From assembly GCA_905221605.1 (NCBI GenBank), contig CAJNDS010000857.1:83501-147500 (forward strand): a stretch of DNA of 64,000 nucleotides. Direction: 5' to 3'. This document shows, one piece after another, positions 53,507 to 63,529 of the stretch (position 1 is its first letter; every line of letters begins with the position of its first letter). The DNA is from Symbiodinium natans. Taxonomy: Eukaryota > Sar > Dinophyceae > Suessiales > Symbiodiniaceae. The notes beneath the pieces were generated by a model. The model was not told the origin of the DNA and did no database searches. It saw only the letters and a program-made list of their open reading frames with translations. Position numbers and translations under genes: made by a program.

Positions 53507-54154
53507 TCAATTGAAGGGGCGCGCTGGTGCTAAAAGCCCCCAGGCGCGCGCGCCCCGACTTGTGGAGCCCCACCCCCGCTTGCGCTCCCTCACCTTGACC
53601 TTTGCGGGTTTAGGGGGATTCCTTGCTTTCTGATCGTGCTCATGTATATCATTCTTGTTGAGAGTGGCGCCCCAGTATCCTCGGTTTCTAACAGTTCTGG
53701 GAGGCAGCGAAGTCAGTGTGTCCGAGATTTGGTGTTGGGGTTGGGGGTTGGTTGACGCCTCTGCATCTGCATCGAGGCACTGGTCCGGATCGAGGTTTTT
53801 GGGATTGGGGTTGGCTGCCGCCTTCGCCCTGGCGATGCTGCATGCAAGGATGCCTTCCTGGTTTTGCGCTTCTGCCTGTCTTGTCATTTGGCCTGCCTCC
53901 CTTTGAGGGCTTATTGGTATTGCGTGACCTGAAATGCTTGCCTAGACCCGCCTGGAAGTTCCCAGGAAACACGACTCGGAGCAGCAGCCTCCTCCGAAAG
54001 AGAGGATGCACCATTTTGCCCGGCGACCTGACGCGTTATTTGACCCGTAGCTGCCTACGGGACTGAGAGCTCCGTTGTCGGCTGGCGGGCTTACGTCCGG
54101 AGCTCCCTCGCCTGCCTTCGGTGCGTTCGCCCTGCTCGACGGCCCCGGGCTCAC
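53507..54154 (-). other. Candidate 5' region of the CDF gene
   Basis: Low-repeat GC-rich stretch with two overlapping minus-strand open frames. One, 53887-53507, starts MTRQAEAQNQEGILACSIAR; the other, 54154-53942, starts MSPGPSSRANAPKAGEGAPD. The plus strand is also open at 53655-53906. It lies just upstream of the first recognised CDF exons and may hold the start codon and 5' UTR, but nothing identifies it. Confidence 0.22.
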
Positions 54155-54228
54155 TCAGTTTAGGGTTTAGGGTTAAGGGGTTAGGGTTTAGGGCTTTAGG
54201 GCTTTAGGGTTTAGGCTCGGGCCTTGGC

Positions 54229-54459
54229 TTGCCGGAAACCGGTCCGGCTGAATCAGAATGCGGCTTCGGGGTTGTTACAGTGAAAGCATTTAGGACCAGA
54301 AGGGAAGGCAATTTCATCCCGACCCCTTTAGTAACCCAAGAGCCCAACAAAACCCCTACGACAAATCCGGACCCCAACCGCAGAATGTGGTGGGTGAGGC
54401 CGATCCACCTCGAGGTTTTGGAGCCTTCAGGCTTTTGTCTCGGCATCTTCGGGCTTTAG
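54229..54459. other. Island open on both strands
   Basis: The plus frame has ESECGFGVVTVKAFRTRREG; the minus frame from an ATG has a hydrophobic stretch GSGFVVGVLLGSWVTKGVG. Strand is undecided and no match was recognised. Confidence 0.22.
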
Positions 54460-54774
54460 GATTCCTCAACCCTGGCCCTAAACCTTAACCCTAAACCTTA
54501 ACCCTAAACCCTAACCCTAAACCCTCAACCCTAACGGGTTTCAAAGTCACCCAAAGCGAGGCAGAAGTGGCTAAGGAGGGCAGAGAGGCAGCTCCCAGAG
54601 GGGTCCTCGGCGTGACGTGACATCGGGGGCTGTGGAGTCTATAGGGTTCTGTAAGGTTTCTATAACGTCCCCTAAACCCTAAACCCTAAACCCTAAACCC
54701 TAAACCCTAAACCCTCAAGACAAAGTATATAGAAATTGTGCGTGGCGCCATTCTGAATTTTCCAACTTATTCGT

Positions 54775-55275
54775 CTAAACAGTTGACAAGCACAGTTTAA
54801 GTATATGAATATTAATCCAAAACAAGTCTGCACGGGAAAAGTCCTCAAGAAAGTGAGCAAGCAAGTCCAGATAGGCGAGAATGTCACGGCACCCATCCTG
54901 GACGGTTCTTGTTGTCCATTTCTCTGGCTCGCCAAATCGGCGACGCAGGTTCTGAAAGAGTAAGCCCGACAGCTCATCCATCAAGACAGTTGTCTTCCTC
55001 GAGTGCACTGGACGGCGGTTCTCGTACACCAAAATCTGTTCGTGCACAGACATCAAGCTTCTGCAGTATGGCCTCGGCTTGGACTGTCGAGCTGCTTCAG
55101 CACCGCCCTTCCGAATGAACTCGCGCGCATAATCGGCTGCCTGGCAAACGCCAACGGAGCATGTGCAATACCGAAAGCGCGTCAATCCAAGAAACAATAT
55201 CGTGCACAAGACACGTCTGCTACTGCACATGTACACCAATGCATGTGCTTCCCACGAATTTTCGAATTCTACCAA
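54775..55275 (-). CDS. Unidentified coding island, probable 3' end
   Basis: Open frame of 166 codons, probably entered at an AG|G acceptor near 55286, ending TAG at 54775. It contains GLLFQNLRRRFGEPEKW, a segment rich in Asp/Leu, and ends DLFWINIHILKLCLSTV. Composition is less GC-rich than its neighbours and there are no telomeric repeats inside. A plus-strand frame (55003-55338) is open over part of it. The family was not recognised; it could equally be a degenerate mobile element. Confidence 0.35.
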   Translation of the reverse strand: MVEFENSWEAHALVYMCSSRRVLCTILFLGLTRFRYCTCSVGVCQAADYAREFIRKGGAEAARQSKPRPYCRSLMSVHEQILVYENRRPVHSRKTTVLMDELSGLLFQNLRRRFGEPEKWTTRTVQDGCRDILAYLDLLAHFLEDFSRADLFWINIHILKLCLSTV

Positions 55276-55537
55276 TGCGCCACTGCCCTCTCTTGTTTGA
55301 GACCCTCAAGAAAAATCCATCCATTGCGACGAAAATAGCAGCGAGGCAACAACCAACAATCGCAGAACTGCCGCCTCCTCGTCCAGCACGACGCCCGACT
55401 CGGGCACCCAGACATGGCCCAGTTCCGCCGGACCATTCTCTTCCAACCACGGAACCAAAGGCCAGCGCTGATGAGGCACTCATGCACCTGCTCTGTGTTT
55501 TTTCAGCCACAGTCAGAGCTTTCTCAGTATTCAATTC

Positions 55538-55720
55538 CTAGCAAAATGCGAAGTCTTTGAGCGTGTCAAAGGTGTTCTTGGGAAAGTCGAACACGACCAT
55601 GTTCCGCTTGATCACGCTCGTCGAGCATGCCGCGGTGCCCGAAATATGACGCTGCTGCTGTGGCACCTTCATGCGGTCCAGGAAGCTCCGAATGCTGAAC
55701 TTCTTTGGTGCATCCATCGC
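55538..55720 (-). CDS. Unidentified gene, probable terminal exon
   Basis: Acceptor CAG|G at 55720, then AMDAPKKFSIRSFLDRMKVP, a Ser/Thr-rich middle and KNTFDTLKDFAFC, ending TAG at 55538 (60 codons). Amino-acid make-up and codon use look genuine. A larger minus frame overlapping it (55566-56351) is mostly translation of an 80-bp minisatellite and is not accepted. No family was recognised. Confidence 0.5.
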   Translation of the reverse strand, partial: AMDAPKKFSIRSFLDRMKVPQQQRHISGTAACSTSVIKRNMVVFDFPKNTFDTLKDFAFC

Positions 55721-55847
55721 CTGTTATCAGAAAACAGCCACACTGCTCAAAATCATATATCTTGCCAATACGTTGCATTGAATAATCCAAATGTGATGCT
55801 GTCGGGAAAAACGATGTGCTAGCAGGCACCCAAAAATAGCTTAAAAA

Positions 55848-56216
55848 AAAGGCCCGGATTCCAGCGTTCTGCCAGAAAAACGGGCAGCATTCCCCCCCGA
55901 GGCAAGTGCCCAAAAATAGCACAAAAAAACCGCAAAGGCCCGGATTCCAGCGCCCTGCCAGAAAAACGGGCAACACTTCCCCCTTACGCAGGTGCCCAAA
56001 ATCACGAAAAAAGGCAAAAGCCCGGATGACCCTGCCAGAAAAACGGGCAGCATTTCCCCCTAAAGCAGGTGCCCAAAAATTGCCAAAAACAGGCAAAGGC
56101 CCGGATTTCAGCACCCTGCCAGAAAACGGGCAGCATTTCTCCCTAGGCAGGCGCCCAAAAAGCCAAAAAGAGGCAAAGGCCCGGATTCCAGCGCCTTGCC
56201 AGAAAAACGGACAGCA
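55848..56216. repeat. Minisatellite, about 80-bp unit, five copies
   Basis: Units contain GGCCCGGATTCCAGCG, CTGCCAGAAAAACGGGCAGC and CAGGTGCCCAAAA. Lies upstream (minus sense) of the exon ending at 55538 and is read through by a spurious 261-codon frame. Confidence 0.88.
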
Positions 56217-57049
56217 TAAAAGGTTCCAGGAGACCACAAAAGGCTTCAAGAAGCCCCAAAAGGCTGCAGGAGGCCCCAAAACCCCAGAGGCTTCAGAAAG
56301 CAGGCCCAAAAGCCTCAGGAGGCACAACATGGTTTCAGAAGGAGGCCCCAAAAGGTCCCAGAAGGCCCCACCACAGGAGGCCAGCAGTCTCCGAAAAGGC
56401 AGGCCCGCGAAGGCTCAAGAAGAAAAATGATTCCAAAAAAAAACTCTGTCAAGACTTTCGGTCCAAACTTTCGGTTAAAATCTTCGGTCAAAATGTGTCG
56501 GTCAAAATCTTCGGTCAAAACGTTATTGGGACCCAAACCCTGCACAATTTCTGTACACCCTAAACCCTAAAACCTAAACCCTAAACCCTAAACCCTAAAC
56601 CTAAAACCCTAAACCCTAAACCCTAAACCCTAAACCCTTTAAACCCTAAACCCTTAGGGCTCTAAGGGGTGTATAGGGTGTATAGGGGTGTATAGGGGTC
56701 TATAGGGGTCTATGGGGGTCTTGAGGGGTTGACAAAGGTCTATAAGGTTCTATAAGGGGTCTTTTTGGGTTTGGGTCTATAGGGCTCAAGATGGGCTCCG
56801 GTCGAGGGTTAAGGAGGTCGAGGCTTTTCCCAGAAGACCGATTAGGATTTGTTCAGGCTTAGGGTTTGGGTTTTGGACTTTAGGGTTTAGGGTTTAGGGT
56901 TGAGCTTGAGGTTTTAAAAAAGAGTGTTGTAGGGTTTGTCGGGCTTACAGGCTTTACAGGCTTTATAGGGTTTATAGGGTTTAGGGTTTAGGATTTAGGG
57001 TTTAGGGTTTAGGGTTTAGGGTTTAGGGTTTAGGGTTTATCGAGTTTGC

Positions 57050-57116
57050 CTCCAGCTGGTGCAGGGGGCTCAAGATCGGAGTCCGAGGTGCCAAAGAGAG
57101 AGAGGCTCGGAGGGGC
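57050..57116 (-). CDS. Unidentified minus-strand exon
   Basis: APPSLSLFGTSDSDLEPPAP, acceptor AAG|G, donor GC; a low-repeat island between telomeric arrays. Probably the same gene as the islands at 55.5-62.2 kb. Confidence 0.45.
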
Positions 57117-57248
57117 CTTTGTCAGGGTTTAGGGTTTAGGGTCTAGGGTTTAGGGTTTAAGGTTTAGGGCTTAGGGTTTAGGGGTTAGGGTTCAGGGTTT
57201 AGGGTTTAGGGTTTAGGGTCTAGGGTCTAGGATGTAGGGGGCCCGAGC

Positions 57249-57306
57249 CTGAGGCAAGAATGCACTGTGGGTTCAGGATCTTGGTTGGCCGTAGGAAGGA
57301 TCCCGC
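57249..57306 (-). CDS. Unidentified minus-strand exon
   Basis: AGSFLRPTKILNPQCILAS, acceptor TAG|G, donor GC. An alternative GC donor at 57256 would end in phase 0 and join the next island. Confidence 0.42.
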
Positions 57307-57485
57307 CTAGGGGTTTAGGGTTTAGGGTTCAGGGTTCAGGGTGTAGGGTTTAGGGTTTAGGGTTTAGGGTTTAGAGTTTAGGGTATAGGGGTTCTTGCTT
57401 TTGCAGACTTTGGGGCTTACGGCCCCAGACCCCAAAACCCTACACCCTAAACCTTCAACGCTTTGGGCTTGGGGCATGAACTGCC

Positions 57486-57607
57486 CCTCAACTACTAATT
57501 GCTTAAGAACCACGATAAAACAAAAAAATGTTCTTCCTTATTAAGGGTAATATAAGGACTACTATTTTTTTATTCTTTTGGGGTTCTTAAGCAAATAGTA
57601 GTCCCAA
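57486..57607. mobile_element. MITE-like family G
   Basis: ACTACTAATTGCTTAAGAACC ... GGTTCTTAAGCAAATAGTAGT inverted ends, AT-rich centre. Confidence 0.72.
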
Positions 57608-57700
57608 ACCCTAAACCCTAAACTCTAAACCCTAAACCCTGAACCCTGAACCCTGAACCCTAAACCCTAAACCCTAAAAGCCCTGAACCCTAAGCCCTGC

Positions 57701-57732
57701 GAGCCAGCGGCGTTGCCGGTTTGAACCTCCAC
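57701..57732 (-). CDS. Unidentified minus-strand micro-exon
   Basis: VEVQTGNAAG plus TC, acceptor GAG|G, donor GC. Short, so chance is possible. Confidence 0.3.
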
Positions 57733-58984
57733 CTCGCCGGCAAAAGGTCTAGGGCTTAGGATTGAGGGTTTAGGGTTTAGGGTTGAGGGTTGAGGGTTTA
57801 GGGTTTAGGGTTTAGGGTTTGGGGTTTGGGGTTTGGGGTATAGGGCTTGGGATTTAGGGGCTGCTTTAGGATTCCGAATCCAAAGACCCAAAGGGCTTTT
57901 TTGTGCTTACAGAGTGCAGGAATTTGCTTTGCGGGCCCTACGCCGACGCCCATTCCTTGCATGTCAGGGCTGATTTTAGTTGATCTAACTTTTGGCTACT
58001 TTCTAGAGCACGAACCTATGAGGAATGATAGATCACTAGTTTTCATATCGAGGTAAAACTTCGCCGCTCCCGCCAGAAAGCCCCACCGTCCACTGTCCTC
58101 GCGAGCCGGCACTCGAGTGCACTGTATACGACGCGTCCCACTGCGCATCATGCAGCGTCTGCCTGCAAGCCTGACATCCACTGCCTACAAGACGCCCACG
58201 TCTATTCTGGACTCTTGTTAGAGGAACTTAAGCTAAGTTCCCATACCAGGGTTATGTAGGACTACACGCTTTAGTTTCCCTACTCGGGTGATGTTGCACA
58301 TAGCGACATAGTAGAGTATCCATTCTAGTTGGGCAAGCTTCATGTAGGTCCCTTAACAAGCCCGCCGTTTCACTTACTGCAGCTCATGCCAACTGCTCGA
58401 GGACACGATGTCTTCAGAGCCACGGAACGACGAAGTCCTACTGGAGTCACCTATATACAGTTTAGGGCTTGTAGAGCTCAAGAACGGGAAGTGCCCTCAG
58501 CATACACGTCTTTTTCTAGGGTCCAGGGTTACACTACGTAAATCTTGCAGATGCTATACCCAAACCCACCACCCCAACTCTCTGGGTAATCCCGTGAATC
58601 TAAACTCAACTCAAACCGGCAAATCTCTTTCGAACCTGGAACGCAGAAGTCCTCCGCCTCCACGTGCTAAACAGGTTGGCACGGTTACCATGTTACAACA
58701 AGGGATAGTCAGAGTTGATTCCAGAGGGAAAGTCCTAACCCGAACCCCTTTATTCAACCCCGTACCCTACACCCCCAAACCCCTCAACCCCCCAACCCCG
58801 AACCCCCAAAACCACCCGAAAACCCCCAAACCACGAAATCACTCAACCCCCAAACCCCAAAACCCCACAACCCCACAACCCCAAAACCCCAAAACCCCAA
58901 AACCCCAAAGCCCTAAAGCCATGTGTCAAACCCTAAACCCTAACCCTAAACCCTAAATCCTAAACCCTAAACCCTAAACCCTGC

Positions 58985-59020
58985 AGTGGCCTTCTTCACA
59001 TGGCCGCCCGGGCTGAAGAC
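58985..59020 (-). CDS. Unidentified minus-strand micro-exon
   Basis: VFSPGGHVKKAT, 12 codons, acceptor CAG|G, donor GC. Confidence 0.33.
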
Positions 59021-59419
59021 CTGACGAAACATCAAACTAATGCTCAAGGGATACTAGGGGGTTTAGGGTTTAGGGTTTAGGGTTTAGGGTTTAGAGTTTA
59101 GGGTTTAGGGTTTAGGGTTCAGGGTTTAGGGTGTAGGGTGTAGGGTTTAGGGTTTAGGGTTTAGGCTTTAGGCTTTAGGGTTTAGGGCTTGGGGTTTAGG
59201 GTTTAGGGTTTAGGGCTTAGGGTTTAGGGTTTAGGGCATAGGGTTTAGGCTTTTCCCTTTTAAGGTCCCCTTATCCTACCTAGGGATACGTGCTCGCACT
59301 TCTACATGCTGCACGGCTAGATCGGGCCGTAATTAGGGTATGGGGTTTAGGGTTGGAGTGGTGTGGGCTTAGGGTTTTCGATCCTGATGCGGATATCACC
59401 AAGGTCAGATAACTTTTTG

Positions 59420-59503
59420 TCCCCCTTATATATGTATATATCTATATAGCCTTTAAAGGATTATACAGGGTGTCTCATTCCCTCGTGTCCTACCAAAAAA
59501 CAG
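59420..59503. mobile_element. MITE-like family B
   Basis: Central TATATATGTATATA, then CCTTTAAAGGATTATACAGG and CTCATTCCCTCGTGTCCTACC. Confidence 0.55.
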
Positions 59504-59638
59504 TAACCCCAAAACCCTAAACCCTGGACCCTATACCCTATACCTGAAAACCCTAAACCCTACACCCTAAACCCTAGCCCCAAACCCTAGCCCTAAACCC
59601 TAAACCCCAAACCCTAAACCCTAAACCCTAAAATTCTC

Positions 59639-59737
59639 CTGGGTTCGTGGCAGTCGCGGAGATGGAACCACCGGGAGATGCCAGGAGCAGGGGCGAGGTG
59701 AGGTCGTCCCTGGAGCGTGCGCCGTGTTCACAGAAGG
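59639..59737 (-). CDS. Unidentified minus-strand exon
   Basis: FCEHGARSRDDLTSPLLLAS then PGGSISATATNP, 32 codons, acceptor AAG|C, donor GA. Strongly coding-like composition; no family recognised. Confidence 0.45.
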
Positions 59738-59884
59738 CTTCGGGTCTTGGGGCTTAGGGAGGTTTAGGGTTTAGGGTTTAGGGTTTAGGGTTTAGGGTTT
59801 AGGGTTTAGGGTTTAGGGTTTAGGGTTTAGGGTTTGGGGTTTGGGGTTTAGGGTTTAGGGTTTAGGGTTCGGGGTGTGCCGTGC

Positions 59885-60033
59885 GGGGGCGCGCTGTGTG
59901 TCAACCAACTCCGGCCACCCACAACTGCCCTCTATTAGGGCTTTGGCACAGGGTATGAGCCGAGTTTCTGCATGCACCGATGCGTGGTTCTTTCGATAGC
60001 AGCTCAAGGGTTTGGGCTTCTGAAAGGGGTAGC
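59885..60033 (-). CDS. Unidentified minus-strand exon
   Basis: 49 codons: YPFQKPKPLSCYRKNHASVH, then AETRLIPCAKALIEGSCGWP. Acceptor GAG|G, donor GC. It joins the island at 60237-60188 in phase (STK-G-YPFQ). No family recognised. Confidence 0.45.
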
Positions 60034-60187
60034 CTCGGGCCCTTTTCAAGCAGAGGCCCGCCTGAAAAGGCCCCTAAAACCCTAGACCCAAAACCCCCAA
60101 ACCCCTAAACCCTAAACCCCCTAAACCCCCTAAACCCTAAACCTGAAACCCCTAAACCCTAAACCCTAAAACCCTAAAACCCGAAGC

Positions 60188-60237
60188 CTTTGGTAGAGCT
60201 CGGAATGAGCTTAGGGTAGTTGGAGCGCGGCGCGTAT
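60188..60237 (-). CDS. Unidentified minus-strand exon
   Basis: YAPRSNYPKLIPSSTK plus G, acceptor GAG|A, donor GC; in phase with the exon at 60033. Confidence 0.42.
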
Positions 60238-60429
60238 CTCGCCGCGTGGTTTCTTGGGTGGGGTGGGTGGGGGAGGGGGGGGGGAGGGGGGATAATTCCG
60301 CCCCCCTATTGCAACTTGCCAGCATGTCCTCAGTCTTTTAGTGCTCCAGTTTGCAGGGCCCGGTGTTTTTTTTTTCTCCTAACGTTGGCCCTGGCTTGGT
60401 GGCCTTGGTAACGTTGGCCCCAGGCCTTC

Positions 60430-60612
60430 TGGTCACCTGGTCCCCTGTCCTCTGGTCCCCTGGTCCTCTGGTCCCTTGGTCCTCTGGTCCCCTGGTCCTC
60501 TGGACCTCTGGTCGCTTCGCCTTCTGGTCCCTTGGTCCTCTGGTCCTACGGTCCTCTGGTGCTCTGGTCCCGTGGTCCTCTCGTCCTCTGGTCCCGTGGT
60601 TTCCCGGTCCCG
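60430..60612. repeat. TGGTCCYC repeat
   Basis: Imperfect units of TGGTCCCC/TGGTCCTC; open in several frames, not coding. Confidence 0.9.
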
Positions 60613-60639
60613 TGGTCAGATTTTCGTGTTTTTTTTATT

Positions 60640-60825
60640 GATGTACTTGTTTTGGACATATGAAATATACTAAAATATCATATAATATAATATAACATAA
60701 TAAAATCTGTTGTATAATATAGTATCATCTAATATAATATAAGATAATATATAATATAATATCACATATAATATATAATCTGTAATATATAATATATAAT
60801 GCATAATATATAATATAATAGCAAG
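60640..60825. repeat. AT-rich ATATAAT tract
   Basis: About 190 bp of ATATAATATA-type sequence, the most AT-rich stretch in the window. Confidence 0.9.
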
Positions 60826-61118
60826 CCCTACACCTTAAAACATCCCTAAGCCCCTAAACTCTAAACCCCTGAAAGCCCTAAAATCCTTGAAAACGGAAAG
60901 TAGTTTTAGGCATTTCAGAACTCTTTAAAAGGAGTGAATTCCCTAGGCGAAAACACCAAAATACGTGTTTCCCCCTTAGAGTGCCGTTCATAACCGGCTC
61001 CCACCTCTCAGGACGCCGAGTACCTTGTAAATAGCACCATGTTTAGCAAATTCCAGCCATCTTAATTTTCAATCTCTGCACGAAAACGCACGGCGAGATG
61101 TGCGCCGCGCACCTAGTC

Positions 61119-61259
61119 TCATGGTCCCTTTGTATGGGCCCCTAAAAGGGGACCCCTTATATACCCCTCGTAGACCCTACACAAAATAAGGGGCCCACAA
61201 TTCAGAACCCTATAAGGGAGGTAAGGGACCATATTCAGGGCCCATGAAATTAGCCTCAG
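61119..61259. mobile_element. MITE-like family D
   Basis: CTAGTCTCATGGTCCC ... AGGGCCCATGAAATTAGCC. Same core CCCTTATATACCCC as the 51707 fragment. Confidence 0.65.
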
Positions 61260-61693
61260 AATTGCCCTAAACCCTAAACCCTAAAACCTAAACCCTAAAC
61301 CCTCTAGTAGCCCCTGGGTTCTCCTAGGAGGCACATGGGCAGCACCCTTAGGCACCCCAAATACCTAGGGTTTGGGGTTTAGATGTTAGGGTTTGGGGTT
61401 TAGGGTTTAGGGCTTAGGGTTTAGGGTTTAGGGTGGGTTAGGGTGGTTTAGGGTGGTTTAGGGTGGTTTAGGGTGGTTTAGGGTGGTTTAGGGTGGTCCA
61501 GGGTTTAGGGTTTAGGGTGGTTTAGGGTTAGGGTTTAGGGTTGAGGGCTGAGGGTTGAGGGTTTAGGGTTTAGGGCTTAGGGCTTAGCGCTTAGGGCTTA
61601 GGGTTTAGGGTTTAGGGTTTAGGGTTTAGGGTTTAGGGTTTAGGGTTTAGGGTTTAGGGTTTAGGGTTTAGGGTTTAGGGTTTAGGGTTCGAC

Positions 61694-61738
61694 CCACGAC
61701 AAGCATGCAGTGATTGGCGTTCTTGCTGCTGCGATAGG
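61694..61738 (-). CDS. Unidentified minus-strand exon candidate
   Basis: YRSSKNANHCMLVV plus G, acceptor CAG|C, donor GTCGAA. Confidence 0.3.
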
Positions 61739-62146
61739 CTGGGCATGCCAACACATCCCCGGGCTCAGCTTAAACCCTAAACCCTAAACCCTAAACCCTC
61801 AACCCTAAACCCTAAACCCTAAAGCCTAAACCCTAAACCCTAAAGCCTAAACCCTAAACCCTAACCCTAAACCCTAAACCCTAAACCCTAAACCCATGTC
61901 CGCGACCCAAGCGAAACCTGGGAAGAGCAAAGGGGGCCCCTTTTTTGGTATCAAGGGGCTGCTAAGGGAACCTAAGCCCAAAAATTTAAAAAATGGTTTA
62001 GGGTTTAGGGTTTAGGGTTTAGGGGTTAGGGTTTAGGGTTTAGGGTTTGGGGTTTAGGGTTTCGGGTTTAGGGTTTAGGCTGAAGGGCTCAGGGCTTAGG
62101 GATTGAAAGTTGGGGGCAAAAGGTTGGGACAACATGCCGCTCCGAC

Positions 62147-62203
62147 CTCCCATCCTTTGCGGAAGTCATCCCGCTCGCGGGGGGCCGTAGAGAAACGAAG
62201 GAC
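62147..62203 (-). CDS. Unidentified minus-strand exon
   Basis: VLRFSTAPRERDDFRKGWE, 19 codons, acceptor TAG|G, donor GTCGGA. Charged, coding-like. Confidence 0.42.
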
Positions 62204-63123
62204 CTACACACCCCTAAACCCCTAAGCCAAGCCCTAAACCCTAAACCCTAAACCCTAAACCCCAAACCCTAAAGCCTAAACCCCAAACCCTAAACCCGAC
62301 AAGTTCTAAGCCAATGTCATCCCTTTTGTCCTTCCCCTCATCTCAATGCGCCCCTGTCTTGTGGAAAAACCTGGACCCTAGACCCTCGATAGACCTTACA
62401 AATCTACAGAGCCTACAGCCGATACCGTAGAAGTGGGGCCGAACCCTGGTACCCTAAATTAACTACAAAGCGACTCGAGCCCAACCACGAGCCCACGGCG
62501 CCGGTTTTAGGGGTTTAGGGGTTTAGGGGTTTAGGGGTTTAGGGGTTTAGGGGTTTAGGCGGTTAGGGTTGTAGGTTTAGGGCTTAGGGCCTAGGGTTTA
62601 GGGCTTAGGGCTTAGGGCTTAGGGCTTAGGGCTTAGGGCTTAGGGCTTAGGGCTTCGGGCTTAGGGCTTAGGGCTTAGGGTTTAGGGCTTAGGGTTTAGG
62701 GTTTAGGGGGGCGGAGGAGGGGGCGGCGCGCTTTTTAGGTTTTAGGGTTTAGGGTTCAGGGTTTAGGCGGGAGTGCCTCAGGTTTAGGGTTGAGGGATTG
62801 AAGGGTTGGGGCCAAACCCCAAGACCCTAAACCCTCTGAATCCCTGATTCCTTGAATTTGGGTCGACCCATTCTCTGTGGGTCAGACTAGGGGTGCCTCT
62901 GCCCCGGCGGTTTAGGGTTTAGGGTTTAGGATTTAGGGTTTAGGGTTTAGGGCTTAGGGCTTAGGGCTTAGGGCTTAGGGCTTAGGCTTAGAGGGTTAGG
63001 GGCTTAGGGCGGGCTTGGGCACGCGTTCAATGCGACGCGTGCCCTGTTGGAGTTGGAGCCTCGAAAGCCCGCGAGCCCGGTGTTTGCACGAGAGTTGAGG
63101 CTTTCTGGGTTCTTCTGAAGAAC

Positions 63124-63238
63124 CTCTGGTTCTTAGTAGTGAATGAGGGAATTCGGGCCCTATATATATATATATATATACCCTTTAAGGGACTCTATAA
63201 GGGTACCTCATTCCCTCATTCCCCTACTAAGAATCAGC
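63124..63238. mobile_element. MITE-like family B
   Basis: CTGGTTCTTAGTAGTGAATG ... CATTCCCCTACTAAGAATCAG with central (TA)n. Its right end abuts the open frame at 63529. Confidence 0.72.
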
Positions 63239-63529
63239 CAGAAGAAGCTGGAGCCAGCTATCATACTGGAACTCTGTCATTTGCGGTGTGACCCTTGTTC
63301 TGATGCATAAACTAGAGTACCAGACATCATTTTCTATGCAGAGCCCTTCGAGTGGTACTTCACTGAGTCTACGCTCCTCAACAAGAACCCCGGCCAAAGC
63401 TCTGAAAAGCTGAATCGTGAGCGCATGCCTTTTGTTAACAGCACGAATTAGGTTGAGTCTCGTATCAATGGGATTTCGGATGTCATTGGCAAAAGGACGG
63501 TGGCGAGACCTTAGCGAGTCGTGGGCCAC
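63227..63529 (-). CDS. Unidentified 100-codon open frame beside a MITE-like element
   Basis: The minus frame contains RPFANDIRNPIDTRLNLIRA, then RALAGVLVEERRLSEVPLEG, and runs into the inverted-repeat element at 63124-63238, where it stops. Composition is near 47% GC, unlike the telomeric surroundings. It may be an exon with the element in the following intron; the family was not recognised. Confidence 0.35.
   Translation of the reverse strand: MAHDSLRSRHRPFANDIRNPIDTRLNLIRAVNKRHALTIQLFRALAGVLVEERRLSEVPLEGLCIENDVWYSSLCIRTRVTPQMTEFQYDSWLQLLLADS

Noticed and set aside
55721-56351. 261-codon minus frame with repeated CCPFFWQGAGIRAF
   Set aside because: Mostly the 80-bp minisatellite; only the downstream exon ending at 55538, in another frame, looks coding.
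60351-60641. 96-codon frame rich in WSSGPLV
   Set aside because: Translation of TGGTCCYC repeat; several frames are open.
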